A stretch of 64,000 nt of DNA from Xylanibacter ruminicola (GTDB taxonomy: Bacteria; Bacteroidota; Bacteroidia; Bacteroidales; Bacteroidaceae). A program made the translations under genes and the position numbers. This document shows, piece by piece, positions 42,550-49,917 of the stretch. The first letter of the stretch is position 1. Every line of letters begins with the position of its first letter. The DNA is taken from assembly GCF_900142525.1 (NCBI RefSeq), contig NZ_FRBD01000022.1, positions 16,033-80,032 on the forward strand, given 5' to 3'. The notes beneath the pieces were generated by a model. The model ran no database searches. It was not told where the DNA came from and saw nothing but the letters and a program-made list of their open reading frames with translations.

Positions 42550-43764
42550 TCATGCAGCTTTCCTCGGAATGGCCTTGTAATGGGCCACATGCGAGTGCTC
42601 GGTCTTCTCGAAACCAAGCTCTTTCATGGTTCGTCCAAGAATTCCCTTGGTACTGAGGTTGGTCTTTACTGAGGGAAACTCATTCTTAATCACCTTCAGC
42701 AAATCCTCTGTTCCCAGAGGCTTGGCCTTCTCGCCCTCCTTAGGCTTGCGGAAGCATGCCTTCACCATCTCGCCCATATCTGTCTGAGCCATGTAGTTCA
42801 GGTTCAGCTCCTGTATTCGGGCCACCTGATCATTGTTAAACCAGTAAGGCGCCTTCAGCTCTATAAGCTCATACATTATCTGAGCATACAGCTGGTCGTA
42901 GTCAATCTCGCCCGTATTGTCGATAAACTGACCATCAGGCACGGTCATACAGATGAATCGTCGACTACCTGTTACATCCGTCAGAGGATGAGGATTGTTT
43001 GTAGTAGCCACAAACGATGCATAGCGATGCAGAACCTGCTGAGTCTTGCCATATATGGGGCGATAGTTCATAACGCTCACAGACAGGAGCTGCTTCAAGA
43101 TGGTCTGCTGGCGAGAGGTGAGGCTGTCCATCTCATCAATGTTCACAAACAGATTGTTCGTCAGCGTCATGTTCTTGTCGTTCTGGTTCGACGTATTCAG
43201 GTGATCCATGAAATACTGACGGAACTGAGGAGGTAGCAGGCGGGTAAAGAATGTGGTCTTTCCACAACCCTGCCCTCCGATAAGCGTAGGAACACATTCG
43301 TTTCCGTGCAGCATATCCATCTTACGCCAATGGGCCACAGACGAACGTATCCACACACATAGAAAATCCAACTGCTCTGACGAGATGCCAGGAATGCGAC
43401 TAAACAACTTAGCCACATGGTTCTGGCCATCCCATTTGGGCAGATTCTCAAGATACTCGCTGATAGGATCGTAAAGGGCTACCTCTTCAGAGTCTACATA
43501 TTCGCAGATCTCCGTCTTAGGACTACCCTTAGTAATCTGCTCACAACGAGCTTTAAGCACAATGCTGTTAACTGCCTTATCAGTCAGAGGTCGCCAAACC
43601 TGCTGGCCATCAGCTGTTTCAGCATTCAAAGTTCTAAACTCTACCTTGCCGTTAAGTACATTATAACGGAACTGGTAGTTCTCCTTCAGGAACTCAACGA
43701 CTGCGAGAGTCCCTGCAAGCGAGTCGTTTACCGCCTCGCCATTAATCATAAAGTTTTCTTTCAT
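42550..43764 (-). CDS. VapE-family P-loop ATPase (DUF3874 C-terminus)
   Basis: A 404-residue protein. After an N-terminal domain (about 1-110, DPISEYLENLPKWDGQNHVAKL typical of VapE) comes Walker A LIGGQGCGKTTFF (163-171), Walker B LFVNIDEMD (Asp210-Glu211) and an arginine-finger-like GSRRFICM (268-269), as in superfamily 3-like/primase-associated helicases. Residues from about 335 (LGTEDLLKVIKNEFPSVKTNLSTKGILGRTMKELGFEK) match the Bacteroidales DUF3874 domain. The family is named from a virulence-associated region, but its members are typical of phages, satellites and islands and probably act in replication. It is preceded by an exact consensus promoter and operator-like dyads. Confidence 0.85.
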   Translation of the reverse strand: MKENFMINGEAVNDSLAGTLAVVEFLKENYQFRYNVLNGKVEFRTLNAETADGQQVWRPLTDKAVNSIVLKARCEQITKGSPKTEICEYVDSEEVALYDPISEYLENLPKWDGQNHVAKLFSRIPGISSEQLDFLCVWIRSSVAHWRKMDMLHGNECVPTLIGGQGCGKTTFFTRLLPPQFRQYFMDHLNTSNQNDKNMTLTNNLFVNIDEMDSLTSRQQTILKQLLSVSVMNYRPIYGKTQQVLHRYASFVATTNNPHPLTDVTGSRRFICMTVPDGQFIDNTGEIDYDQLYAQIMYELIELKAPYWFNNDQVARIQELNLNYMAQTDMGEMVKACFRKPKEGEKAKPLGTEDLLKVIKNEFPSVKTNLSTKGILGRTMKELGFEKTEHSHVAHYKAIPRKAA

Positions 43765-43846
43765 GTCTATAATAATCTTATCGTTAATAATTTCGGTTCA
43801 TGAATTGAGTGGTATATCTCATAGCACTGTTTTTCAAAAGCGACTG

Positions 43847-43878
43847 CAAAGATACAAAATTTTTTCCCGGTTTCCAAA
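43847..43878 (-). promoter_or_regulatory. Promoter of vapE with a dyad on the -33 box
   Basis: Minus strand: -33 TTTG (43878-43875), 20-bp spacer, -7 TATCTTTG (43854-43847), exact consensus. A dyad TTCCCG (43864-43869)/CGGGAA (43884-43889) is centred at 43876.5, exactly on the -33 box, and uses the same TTCCC half-site as the palindrome array upstream. The leader is about 80 nt. Confidence 0.8.
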
Positions 43879-43949
43879 TTTTTCGGGAACTTTTCTTGAA
43901 TTATTTCTCAGTTTTAACAATTAGTTTTTTACAATTTTATGGCTTAAAG

Positions 43950-44035
43950 TTATCCCCTTAAGGGGATAAAAAATATTCCCAGTGTGGGAATGTTTTATTC
44001 CCAGTAAGGGAACATTTCATTCCCAGTATGGGAAT
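43950..44035. repeat. Array of four palindromes with 22-bp period
   Basis: First palindrome: perfect 20-mer TTATCCCCTTAAGGGGATAA (43950-43969). Then ATTCCCAGTGTGGGAAT (43975-43991), ATTCCCAGTAAGGGAAC (43997-44013) and ATTCCCAGTATGGGAAT (44019-44035), with starts exactly 22 bp apart. The array lies between the two genes of the element, upstream of the vapE promoter. Confidence 0.85.
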
Positions 44036-44039
44036 AATT

Positions 44040-44483
44040 TTAATACTCAAAGTTCCAATCCGTTACATAATGGTCGAATTTGACACCTTCGGTACTTCCA
44101 AACTCAGCAATTATCTTCATAATGTCCTCTTGCTGTTTTGGCCAAAGCATGTTTTCGCCATTATTCACTCGATAGTAAACACTCATTCCGCTACCAAAAT
44201 AAGTGCGAACTCTTCTTCTTGCCTCAGCCACAAGATATCTTGGAACGTTTTTATATAGTCCCTTGAAACCCCAAGCCTTCTGGACTAGTTTCTTCTCGCT
44301 AAAGCACTTGCATTCTCCATCCTGCCAAGCTGTAGGATAGATTGCGTTACCAGAATAACGATCCTTCGACATTAGCAATCTGGACAGATAGTGCATACAC
44401 CTATCTTTTTTAGCACAATCGTCGTTAAAGCATAACGAATATCCCCATGGAATATCCTTTTCTAATAATTCTTTTTCTTGCAT
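44040..44483 (-). CDS. Cys-rich DUF6078-like protein
   Basis: A 147-residue protein. The N-terminus IPWGYSLCFNDDCAKKDRCMHYL places Cys18, Cys23 and Cys29, with Cys58 and Cys60 (GECKCF) further on, suggesting a small zinc-binding fold. The middle has basic residues (RYLVAEARRRVRTYFG). It resembles Bacteroidales proteins grouped as DUF6078, from memory of the IPxGYxxCxNxxC start. No function is known. It is the first gene of the element, has its own -7 box, and ends just before the palindrome array, so a regulatory or accessory replication role is only a guess. Confidence 0.7.
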   Translation of the reverse strand: MQEKELLEKDIPWGYSLCFNDDCAKKDRCMHYLSRLLMSKDRYSGNAIYPTAWQDGECKCFSEKKLVQKAWGFKGLYKNVPRYLVAEARRRVRTYFGSGMSVYYRVNNGENMLWPKQQEDIMKIIAEFGSTEGVKFDHYVTDWNFEY

Positions 44484-44509
44484 ATTTGATTTTAATGTTT
44501 ATCGAGGTG

Positions 44510-44517
44510 CAAAGGTA
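44510..44517 (-). promoter_or_regulatory. -7 promoter element of the DUF6078-like gene
   Basis: TACCTTTG on the minus strand. A TTTT sits where -33 TTTG is expected (44541-44538), with 20-bp spacing. The start codon is 27 bp downstream. Confidence 0.6.
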
Positions 44518-44561
44518 CAAATTATCGTTGAAACATAAAAATTATCCGCCAACAAATTACC

Positions 44562-44674
44562 AAAAACGGGATGATGGACGGGAGGTTATACGGGAGGTTT
44601 AGCAAACAAACCTCCCGTCCCGCAGCCCCTGTGTTTATGCGGCTTTCAGCCCAAAACGGGAGGTTGGGAGGTTT
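44562..44674 (-). repeat. Right 113-bp terminal inverted repeat
   Basis: Complement of the left repeat. ACGGG-type 12-bp units start at 44566, 44578 and 44590 (the innermost diverged), and the hairpin arms are ACGGGAGGTTT (44590-44600)/AAACCTCCCGT (44608-44618). Its 7-nt loop differs from the left one while the stem is identical, which hints at selection for the hairpin. Confidence 0.85.
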
Positions 44675-44827
44675 ATCTTTCAACTTATCCACGTTACATT
44701 ATCATACTCATAAAGAATAAAGATAAAAGAAAAACATAATAATGATGTGTATATCATAAGGTGCGTCCAAGCGCGACACACCTATTATGCCTTTATAGTC
44801 TTGTTAGTTGAAGTTTTTTCCAAAATA

Positions 44828-44859
44828 TTTGGAAGTTTCAAAAATAATACATATATTTG
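44828..44859 (+). promoter_or_regulatory. Promoter upstream of the abiH remnant
   Basis: -33 TTTG (44828-44831), 20-bp spacer, -7 TATATTTG (44852-44859): exact consensus. The next credible start codon is at 45089. Confidence 0.75.
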
Positions 44860-44865
44860 CAAAAC

Positions 44866-45088
44866 AAATGATTAGATGTTGAACCTTATAAAATAGATTG
44901 CCTATGGGCTAAGATAAACATAACTAAAATTGCGATAAAGCGAATACATACCAAACTTGTTTGGAGTCTGTTTAGCGAAAGCAATTTCGATGCATAGCAT
45001 CAAAATATAGGATGAAAATCTGCTCTTAGATTCTAGTCTCCCTAAAATTGTTCACAGCCCCCTGATTACAAAAACAGTAAATGATATT
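44866..45088 (+). other. Untranslated stretch between a consensus promoter and the abiH remnant
   Basis: About 220 bp with no ORF of note. One small dyad (GATGC-ATA-GCATC near 44990) is present. It is either a long leader or what remains of a deleted gene start. Confidence 0.4.
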
Positions 45089-45826
45089 ATGAAAAGAATA
45101 ACAATTATCATCGGAAACGGGTTTGATTTAAGTTTAGAACTAAAGACAAAGTATAGCGATTTCATAAAAAGTTCTGTGTTCACGGAAAGGCAACGATACA
45201 ATAAACTATGTAATTTTGCCTCCCAGTCAAGAAAATGTAACGATCCTTATCTTTAATTATACTAATTCTGTTGAGTATTTGCTTTACGAATCTTCACATT
45301 CTCTTGTTGGGCAATTTGGTAATTTTATAATCAATATGGGTAGTAATTCTTTACGTTTATACCATGTTCATGGTAAAGCTGATAAAGGAAACATTGTCCT
45401 TGGAGTGGAAGACAATGCTATTATCCCAAAGGATTATTCATTTTTAAAGATGTCTTATGATAGCGAATATAAGGATTGTAAAAAAAATATATTACAGATT
45501 GTGATGTACTTGTTGTTTTTGGACATTCACTTGGAAAAACCGATGAAGCAGTATTACGTCCTTTCTTTATGAATCAAGTACAAAAAGGATGTAAACGAAA
45601 ATCCATCCGATTTTACTATTATAAACCCGATTACGGGTCAATAATTAAACGTTTAGATGATTTGACCGAGTATAGAATTAATTTACTTAAAGAATATAAT
45701 AAAGTAATATTTACAGATTGTGGGAAGGAAGAAACTCTTTCATCTGATAATTTTCGTATTATTAAGAAAGGAGTTTTAAACTTTCTAGATTCTGCTAGTA
45801 AGATATACAATTTCCTTAATCATTGA
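45089..45826 (+). pseudogene. Broken abiH-type phage abortive-infection gene
   Basis: The N-terminus from ATG 45089 reads MKRITIIIGNGFDLSLELKTKYSDFI, the AbiH signature (GNGFDLxxGLxTxYxDF), then stops at 45254-45256 after 55 residues. The +1-related frame at 45216-45572 continues with the mid-domain (ILIFNYTNSVEYLL, LRLYHVHGKADKGNIVLGVED). A further shift near 45480 is needed to read ITDCDVLVVFGHSLGKTDEAVL before the last frame (45569-45826, ending YNFLNH). An intact AbiH is about 350 residues or more, so a large internal piece is also deleted. The product is surely inactive. It sits next to the VapE element in AT-rich DNA. Confidence 0.8.
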
Positions 45827-45867
45827 AAGGTAATTTATAAACTAACTAAATAAAAATGAGGTTACAC

Positions 45868-47976
45868 ATGAAGAGGTTATTACTATTTACTGTGTTATGC
45901 ATAGTGGCTTGCGGTTGCAGGGCGCAGATAGGACATAGATTCAAAACTACTGACGTTAATGGAAATGTCCTTTGGTATTCTATAACATCTGACAATTCAG
46001 TTAGGCTGGAAGGAAGAGACTTAAAACTGAAAAACGGTATAGTAGTTGTTCCTGAAACTATAAAATATAAAAATAAACTATATGAAGTGACATCTATCAG
46101 TAATTGGGCCTTTTATGGACCTTTAAGAAATCAAAAAGGTGAGTTGTTGGAGATAACTTTGCCAAAAACTATTACCAAGGTCGAAAAAACAAGTGATGAT
46201 ATTGATGGTATATTTCATGGGTGCGACAAATTAATGAAGGTTGAAATATCCTCTCCTTTGGAAGCTTTTCCAGACAATATGTTTTCTTATTGTTATAGCC
46301 TCAAACAAGTCACTGTACCCAATACGGTTAAAGCTTTAGGTAATTGCTGCTTTTACGATTGCAGCAGTTTGAAATCTATTCAGCTACCTGAAAGATTAGA
46401 TACAATAGGAGGTGCATGTTTTGTTGGTTGTGAAAAAATAGAGGAGATAAAGATTCCTGAAGGTGTTAAGGCATTGCCTTATTTGAAGTTGAAGAATCTT
46501 TCAAGTGAAATAGGTGTTTTCTATGGTTGTTCCAATTTGAAAGTAGTTGAACTGCCTTATAGCATCGAGTCTTTAGGAGAAAAAACTTTTTATGGTTGTC
46601 CCAATCTTTCGACCATTAAAGGATTGCATAGCGGCATTTCTGGAGTAAATATTGCTTTTGAAGGGTCTTCATTTGATTACAATGCCTACAAAAATACGTT
46701 CGCCTTTTCAATGGCAAATATCATTCCTAAGTTGAAAGCATGGAGAGCTAAGCGTGACTATGAAACAACTACTGAATGGCAAGGAAGAGTGAATCTGGAC
46801 AGTCAACAGCGAAAAGTACAAGACTTTTTATCGGAAGCTATTAAGGAATATACAGACAAGAACCCAATTCAGGTAACCCTTGGCTCGTATGATGCTGATA
46901 CAGAAATGTATGTCTTGAACACGAATTATGGTAAGAAATATGTAAAGATACCCCATTCGCAGGCTCCAACATTCAAACAAATTTTCAGTAATGCAGTGTT
47001 TGATGTCAGCTATGTCATGGGAGACAACTATCCACAGATATTGAATTTGACGATTTGTTTTGACGATCAGCAATACATAGCAGAGAAGAGTGTAGTGGAA
47101 AGTAGTCATTCTGAACTGGCAATTTTGCCAGACCTTGAAGTGAAGTTCAATAAATATGGCAGTCAAGGAGAAAGTGCCAAATTAGTCCTTGACAACTCCC
47201 TTGACCTCAATGTACCTGTTGTTGCCCCCAACAGTAACGTCACGACTTTTGCCGTGATTATTGGCAACGAGCGATATACGCAAGTAGCACATGTACCATT
47301 TGCTAACAACGACGCGAAGGTGTTCGCAGAGTACTGCAAGAAAACGTTGGGTTTACCTGAGAAGAATGTGAAAGTGTACGAGAACGCAAGTTATGGCATA
47401 ATGATTGGGGCCGTGAGTGATATTCAGAAGATAGCCAAAGCATTTAAGGGTAACATCAACGTCATTTTCTATTATGCAGGTCATGGTATCCCTGATGAAG
47501 CCACAGGAGATGGTTACCTGCTACCTATTGATGCTGACGGGTCGAACATACAGGTGTGTTATCCGCTGAGTCTGCTATACAAGAAATTCGGAGATATGCA
47601 AGTGAAAAGTGTGACTTGTTTCATCGATGCTTGCTTCAGTGGTGCCCAGCGAGGCAATGGTATGATAGTTACAGCCCGTGGCGTAGCAATCAAGGTAAAA
47701 GCTGACAATCCGATGGGTAACACGGTGGTCTTCACTGCTGCTACTGACAAGCAGACCGCCTATCCATACGAGGAGAAAGGTCATGGCATGTTCACCTACT
47801 ATCTCTTGAAAAAACTGCGTGAGACCAAAGGTGACTGTACCCTTGGTGAACTTGGCACCTATATCAGCGACGAGGTGACCAAGCAGGCAATAGTTACCAA
47901 TGGAAAGGAACAAACACCTGTGGTGCTGACTTCACAAGGTATTGCCGACAGTTGGAAGAATAAGAAACTGAGATAA
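45868..47976 (+). CDS. Lipoprotein with BspA-type leucine-rich repeats and a caspase-like (C14) peptidase domain
   Basis: A protein of 702 residues from MKRLLLFTVLCIVACGC; an ATG four codons upstream is also in frame. A lipobox-like IVAC suggests membrane anchoring. Residues about 50-270 are BspA/LRR_5 repeats (FYGCSNLKVVELPYSIESLGEKTFYGCPNLSTI), then a linker region to about 455. The caspase-like domain starts at TTFAVIIGNERYTQVAHVPFANNDAKVFAEY, with catalytic His539 in FYYAGHGIPDE and Cys589 in FIDACFSGAQ. Metacaspase/caspase-like proteases cut after Asp, Lys or Arg, and are often coupled to recognition repeats. Here recognition (LRR) and protease are one exported chain. Its target is unknown. 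The gene is intact among decayed neighbours. Confidence 0.88.
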   Translation: MKRLLLFTVLCIVACGCRAQIGHRFKTTDVNGNVLWYSITSDNSVRLEGRDLKLKNGIVVVPETIKYKNKLYEVTSISNWAFYGPLRNQKGELLEITLPKTITKVEKTSDDIDGIFHGCDKLMKVEISSPLEAFPDNMFSYCYSLKQVTVPNTVKALGNCCFYDCSSLKSIQLPERLDTIGGACFVGCEKIEEIKIPEGVKALPYLKLKNLSSEIGVFYGCSNLKVVELPYSIESLGEKTFYGCPNLSTIKGLHSGISGVNIAFEGSSFDYNAYKNTFAFSMANIIPKLKAWRAKRDYETTTEWQGRVNLDSQQRKVQDFLSEAIKEYTDKNPIQVTLGSYDADTEMYVLNTNYGKKYVKIPHSQAPTFKQIFSNAVFDVSYVMGDNYPQILNLTICFDDQQYIAEKSVVESSHSELAILPDLEVKFNKYGSQGESAKLVLDNSLDLNVPVVAPNSNVTTFAVIIGNERYTQVAHVPFANNDAKVFAEYCKKTLGLPEKNVKVYENASYGIMIGAVSDIQKIAKAFKGNINVIFYYAGHGIPDEATGDGYLLPIDADGSNIQVCYPLSLLYKKFGDMQVKSVTCFIDACFSGAQRGNGMIVTARGVAIKVKADNPMGNTVVFTAATDKQTAYPYEEKGHGMFTYYLLKKLRETKGDCTLGELGTYISDEVTKQAIVTNGKEQTPVVLTSQGIADSWKNKKLR

Positions 47977-48028
47977 TGAAGATTTTGTTGATAAATAAAA
48001 ACGTGTAACGAAAAAAACTATATATAGA

Positions 48029-48213
48029 CAGATGTTGAAATGGAAGCAGATGAGGATGGTCATTATCTCGCTATCGCTCATCATCTGCCCCTTGCGTCTG
48101 CGATACTTCTATCCATCCAAGGGAAGAGACAAATTTTCAATCTCACGATCAAATTCTTGGCAATAATCGTCTGCAATACAGTAAATTTCACTAACTTTGT
48201 CGACACTTAGCAT
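48029..48213 (-). pseudogene. IS982-family transposase N-terminal remnant
   Basis: Read on the minus strand from the ATG at 48213: MLSVDKVSEIYCIADDYCQEFDREIE, then an in-frame TAG, then RRRKGQMMSDSEIMTILICFHFNI. This is the N-terminal signature of IS982-type transposases (xEIFCxxDDFCxEFD ... LSxSEIMTILIxFHF). The catalytic part is absent, so it is a dead fragment. No terminal repeats remain. Confidence 0.75.
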
Positions 48214-48350
48214 AGGATTATTCTTTATTAATTTGTAATGTTTAGCGACTACAACGTTTTAAAAAATAATCCTATTTCACTAATATTTCGACAATTATAA
48301 TAAGAGCGAATAGTCAAAAATACTTACAATCAGACTTTGCTTCCACATAG

Positions 48351-48640
48351 TCCAAAACAGAAACTTATCCCGAACTCAGGTTTAATGATAGTTTTGGCAT
48401 AATTGTAGATAATAATTATAAGGTGGAAAAGGTTAGAATAAAAGTATCTGCAGGTCAAGCATACTTTCTTAGAGACTTAACGCTCCACCAAACTCAACGT
48501 GAAATAGAGAGAAATGATGAATATCGTATTTTTGAAGTGAAACTACGCCAACTGTGGATTTCCAATAGGAGTTGTTCTCTATGAGACCCGATGTTGAGCT
48601 TGGCTCTTGATTGGCTCCGTTATGAAATGAGGTATAAGGT
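48351..48640 (+). pseudogene. WYL-domain regulator C-terminal remnant
   Basis: The frame 48351-48584 reads ETYPELRFNDSFGIIVDNNYKVEKVRIKVSAGQAYFLRDLTLHQTQREIERNDEYRIFEVKLR, the C-terminal part of WYL-domain proteins (FGxIVDxxxxxxxVRLKVxxxxxxYxRxLPLHxSQxEI). A one-base shift near 48550 recovers more of the family end (TVDFQ, ELFSMRPDVEL) with stop codons. There is no start or helix-turn-helix part. The remnant runs up to the exonuclease gene. Confidence 0.7.
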
Positions 48641-48673
48641 AGGACTAATGTGGGATAAATATAAGGATGATAA

Positions 48674-49165
48674 ATGCGAGATTTTGCGGCGATAGATTTT
48701 GAGGCGGCAAATAATGAGCGGACGAGTGTTTGCTCTGTGGGTGTGGTGATTGTGCGCGATGGGGAGATAGTGGATAGTTTCTATTCGCTCATTCAGCCAG
48801 AGCCTAACTACTATAATTATTGGAATACGCAAGTGCATGGGTTGACGAGGCAGGATACTGAGGAGGCGCCTGTGTTTCCTGATGTATGGAAACAGATTGA
48901 GCCTCTGATTGATGGATTGCCACTTGTGGCGCACAACAAATCGTTTGATGAGAGTTGTCTGAAGGCTGTGTTCCGCTGCTACCAGATGGATTATCCGGAT
49001 TATAAGTTTTATTGCACTTGTGTGGCATCGCGAAGGGCATTTCCGCAATTGCCTAATCATCAGTTGCATACGGTATCGGAATATTGTGGTTATCACTTAG
49101 AGAACCACCATCATGCTTTAGCTGATGCTGAGGCTTGCGCTTGGATTGCAAGGGAGATACTATAG
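48674..49165 (+). CDS. DEDDh 3'-5' exonuclease (DNA polymerase III epsilon-like)
   Basis: A 163-residue protein: ExoI MRDFAAIDFEAANN (DxE), ExoII HNKSFDESCLK (Asp), ExoIII HHALADAEACAWIA (HxxxxD). It is small, without other domains, like the stand-alone exonucleases that trim DNA or RNA ends in repair. There is no consensus promoter just upstream. It borders the decayed region and precedes pyrE without being clearly in its operon. Confidence 0.9.
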   Translation: MRDFAAIDFEAANNERTSVCSVGVVIVRDGEIVDSFYSLIQPEPNYYNYWNTQVHGLTRQDTEEAPVFPDVWKQIEPLIDGLPLVAHNKSFDESCLKAVFRCYQMDYPDYKFYCTCVASRRAFPQLPNHQLHTVSEYCGYHLENHHHALADAEACAWIAREIL

Positions 49166-49211
49166 TTGTGCATTACAAATGCACCAGAACAAATAGAAAA
49201 ACTAAGAAAAA

Positions 49212-49243
49212 TTTGGGATTTTGGGCGAGAATGACTATCTTTG
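49212..49243 (+). promoter_or_regulatory. Promoter of the pyrE operon
   Basis: -33 TTTG (49212-49215), 20-bp spacer, -7 TATCTTTG (49236-49243). The ATG at 49266 follows by 22 bp, which rules out the longer frame starting at 49221. Confidence 0.8.
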
Positions 49244-49265
49244 CACCCAAAATTGTAATAACGTT

Positions 49266-49895
49266 ATGGATATCAAGAATCAATTTGCCCAGAAACTGAT
49301 GGAGATTGAGGCCATCAAGTTGCAGCCAAATGACCCGTTTACATGGGCTTCGGGTTGGAAATCACCTATTTATACTGACAACCGTAAGACGCTTTCGTTC
49401 CCACGTCTGCGCTCATTTGTAAAGCTGGAGCTCTGTCACGCTATTCAGGAGAACTTCCCTGAGGCTGAGGCTGTGGCTGGTGTTGCTACTGGTGCTATCG
49501 CTCAGGGCGCATTGGTAGCCGAGGAGCTTGGTTTGCCTTACAGCTATGTTCGTCCAAAGCCAAAAGATCATGGTATGGGTAATCAGGTAGAAGGCGAGAT
49601 CAAAAAGGGAGCTAAGGTGATTGTGGTTGAAGACTTGATATCCACCGGTGGTAGCAGTTTGAAGGCTGTTCAGGCACTTCGCGATTATGGTGTAGAGGTT
49701 ATCGGTATGGTAGCTTCGTTTACTTATGGTTTCCCAGTTGCTGAGGAGGCATTCCGTGAGGCAGGTGTAAAGCTGATTACTCTGAGTAACTATGAGGCTG
49801 TGATTGAAGAGGCAGCCAAGACTGGATATATTAAGGAAGAGGATAAGGCCGTGCTCGCTGAGTGGCGCAAGAGTCCATCTACCTGGAAACAGTAA
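49266..49895 (+). CDS. pyrE: Orotate phosphoribosyltransferase
   Basis: A protein of 209 residues from MDIKNQFAQKLMEIEAIKLQ. PRTase features: FTWASGWKSPIYTDNRKTLSFP for orotate binding, SYVRPKPKDHGMGNQVEG, and the PRPP loop VIVVEDLISTGGSSLKAV. It makes OMP from orotate and PRPP in pyrimidine synthesis. It is followed by a small SRPBCC gene and argH, so nucleotide and arginine synthesis share a transcript. Confidence 0.96.
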   Translation: MDIKNQFAQKLMEIEAIKLQPNDPFTWASGWKSPIYTDNRKTLSFPRLRSFVKLELCHAIQENFPEAEAVAGVATGAIAQGALVAEELGLPYSYVRPKPKDHGMGNQVEGEIKKGAKVIVVEDLISTGGSSLKAVQALRDYGVEVIGMVASFTYGFPVAEEAFREAGVKLITLSNYEAVIEEAAKTGYIKEEDKAVLAEWRKSPSTWKQ

Positions 49896-49917
49896 TTCTC
49901 ACTTATCAATTGTAGTT

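Larger units (their letters stand above)
42435..44674. mobile_element. 2.24-kb inverted-repeat element encoding VapE/DUF3874 and DUF6078 proteins
   Basis: Two 113-bp terminal inverted repeats enclose exactly two genes, both on the minus strand, plus a palindrome array. Each end carries an outer 23-bp perfect match, a 13-bp perfect core, a hairpin, and three 12-bp direct repeats built on ACCTCCCGT. There is no integrase, transposase or capsid gene and I find no target-site duplication. The neighbours on the right are decayed accessory genes. A VapE-type ATPase with iteron-like ends suggests a replicative or satellite element; this is inference. Confidence 0.65.

Noticed and set aside
43950..44035. 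CRISPR array
   Set aside because: The units are short palindromes at 22-bp spacing with 5-bp gaps, no spacers, and no cas genes.
42435..44674. VapE region as a prophage or integrative conjugative element
   Set aside because: Only two genes lie between the inverted repeats and no integrase, capsid, relaxase or terminase is present; nothing supports a full prophage.
42431..44680. Target-site duplication flanking the inverted-repeat element
   Set aside because: The bases outside the two ends (GAATTA on the left, ATCTTT on the right) do not form a convincing direct repeat.
44866..45088. Retron-type msr/msd RNA upstream of the abiH remnant
   Set aside because: No reverse transcriptase is nearby and I see no pair of complementary a1/a2 ends.
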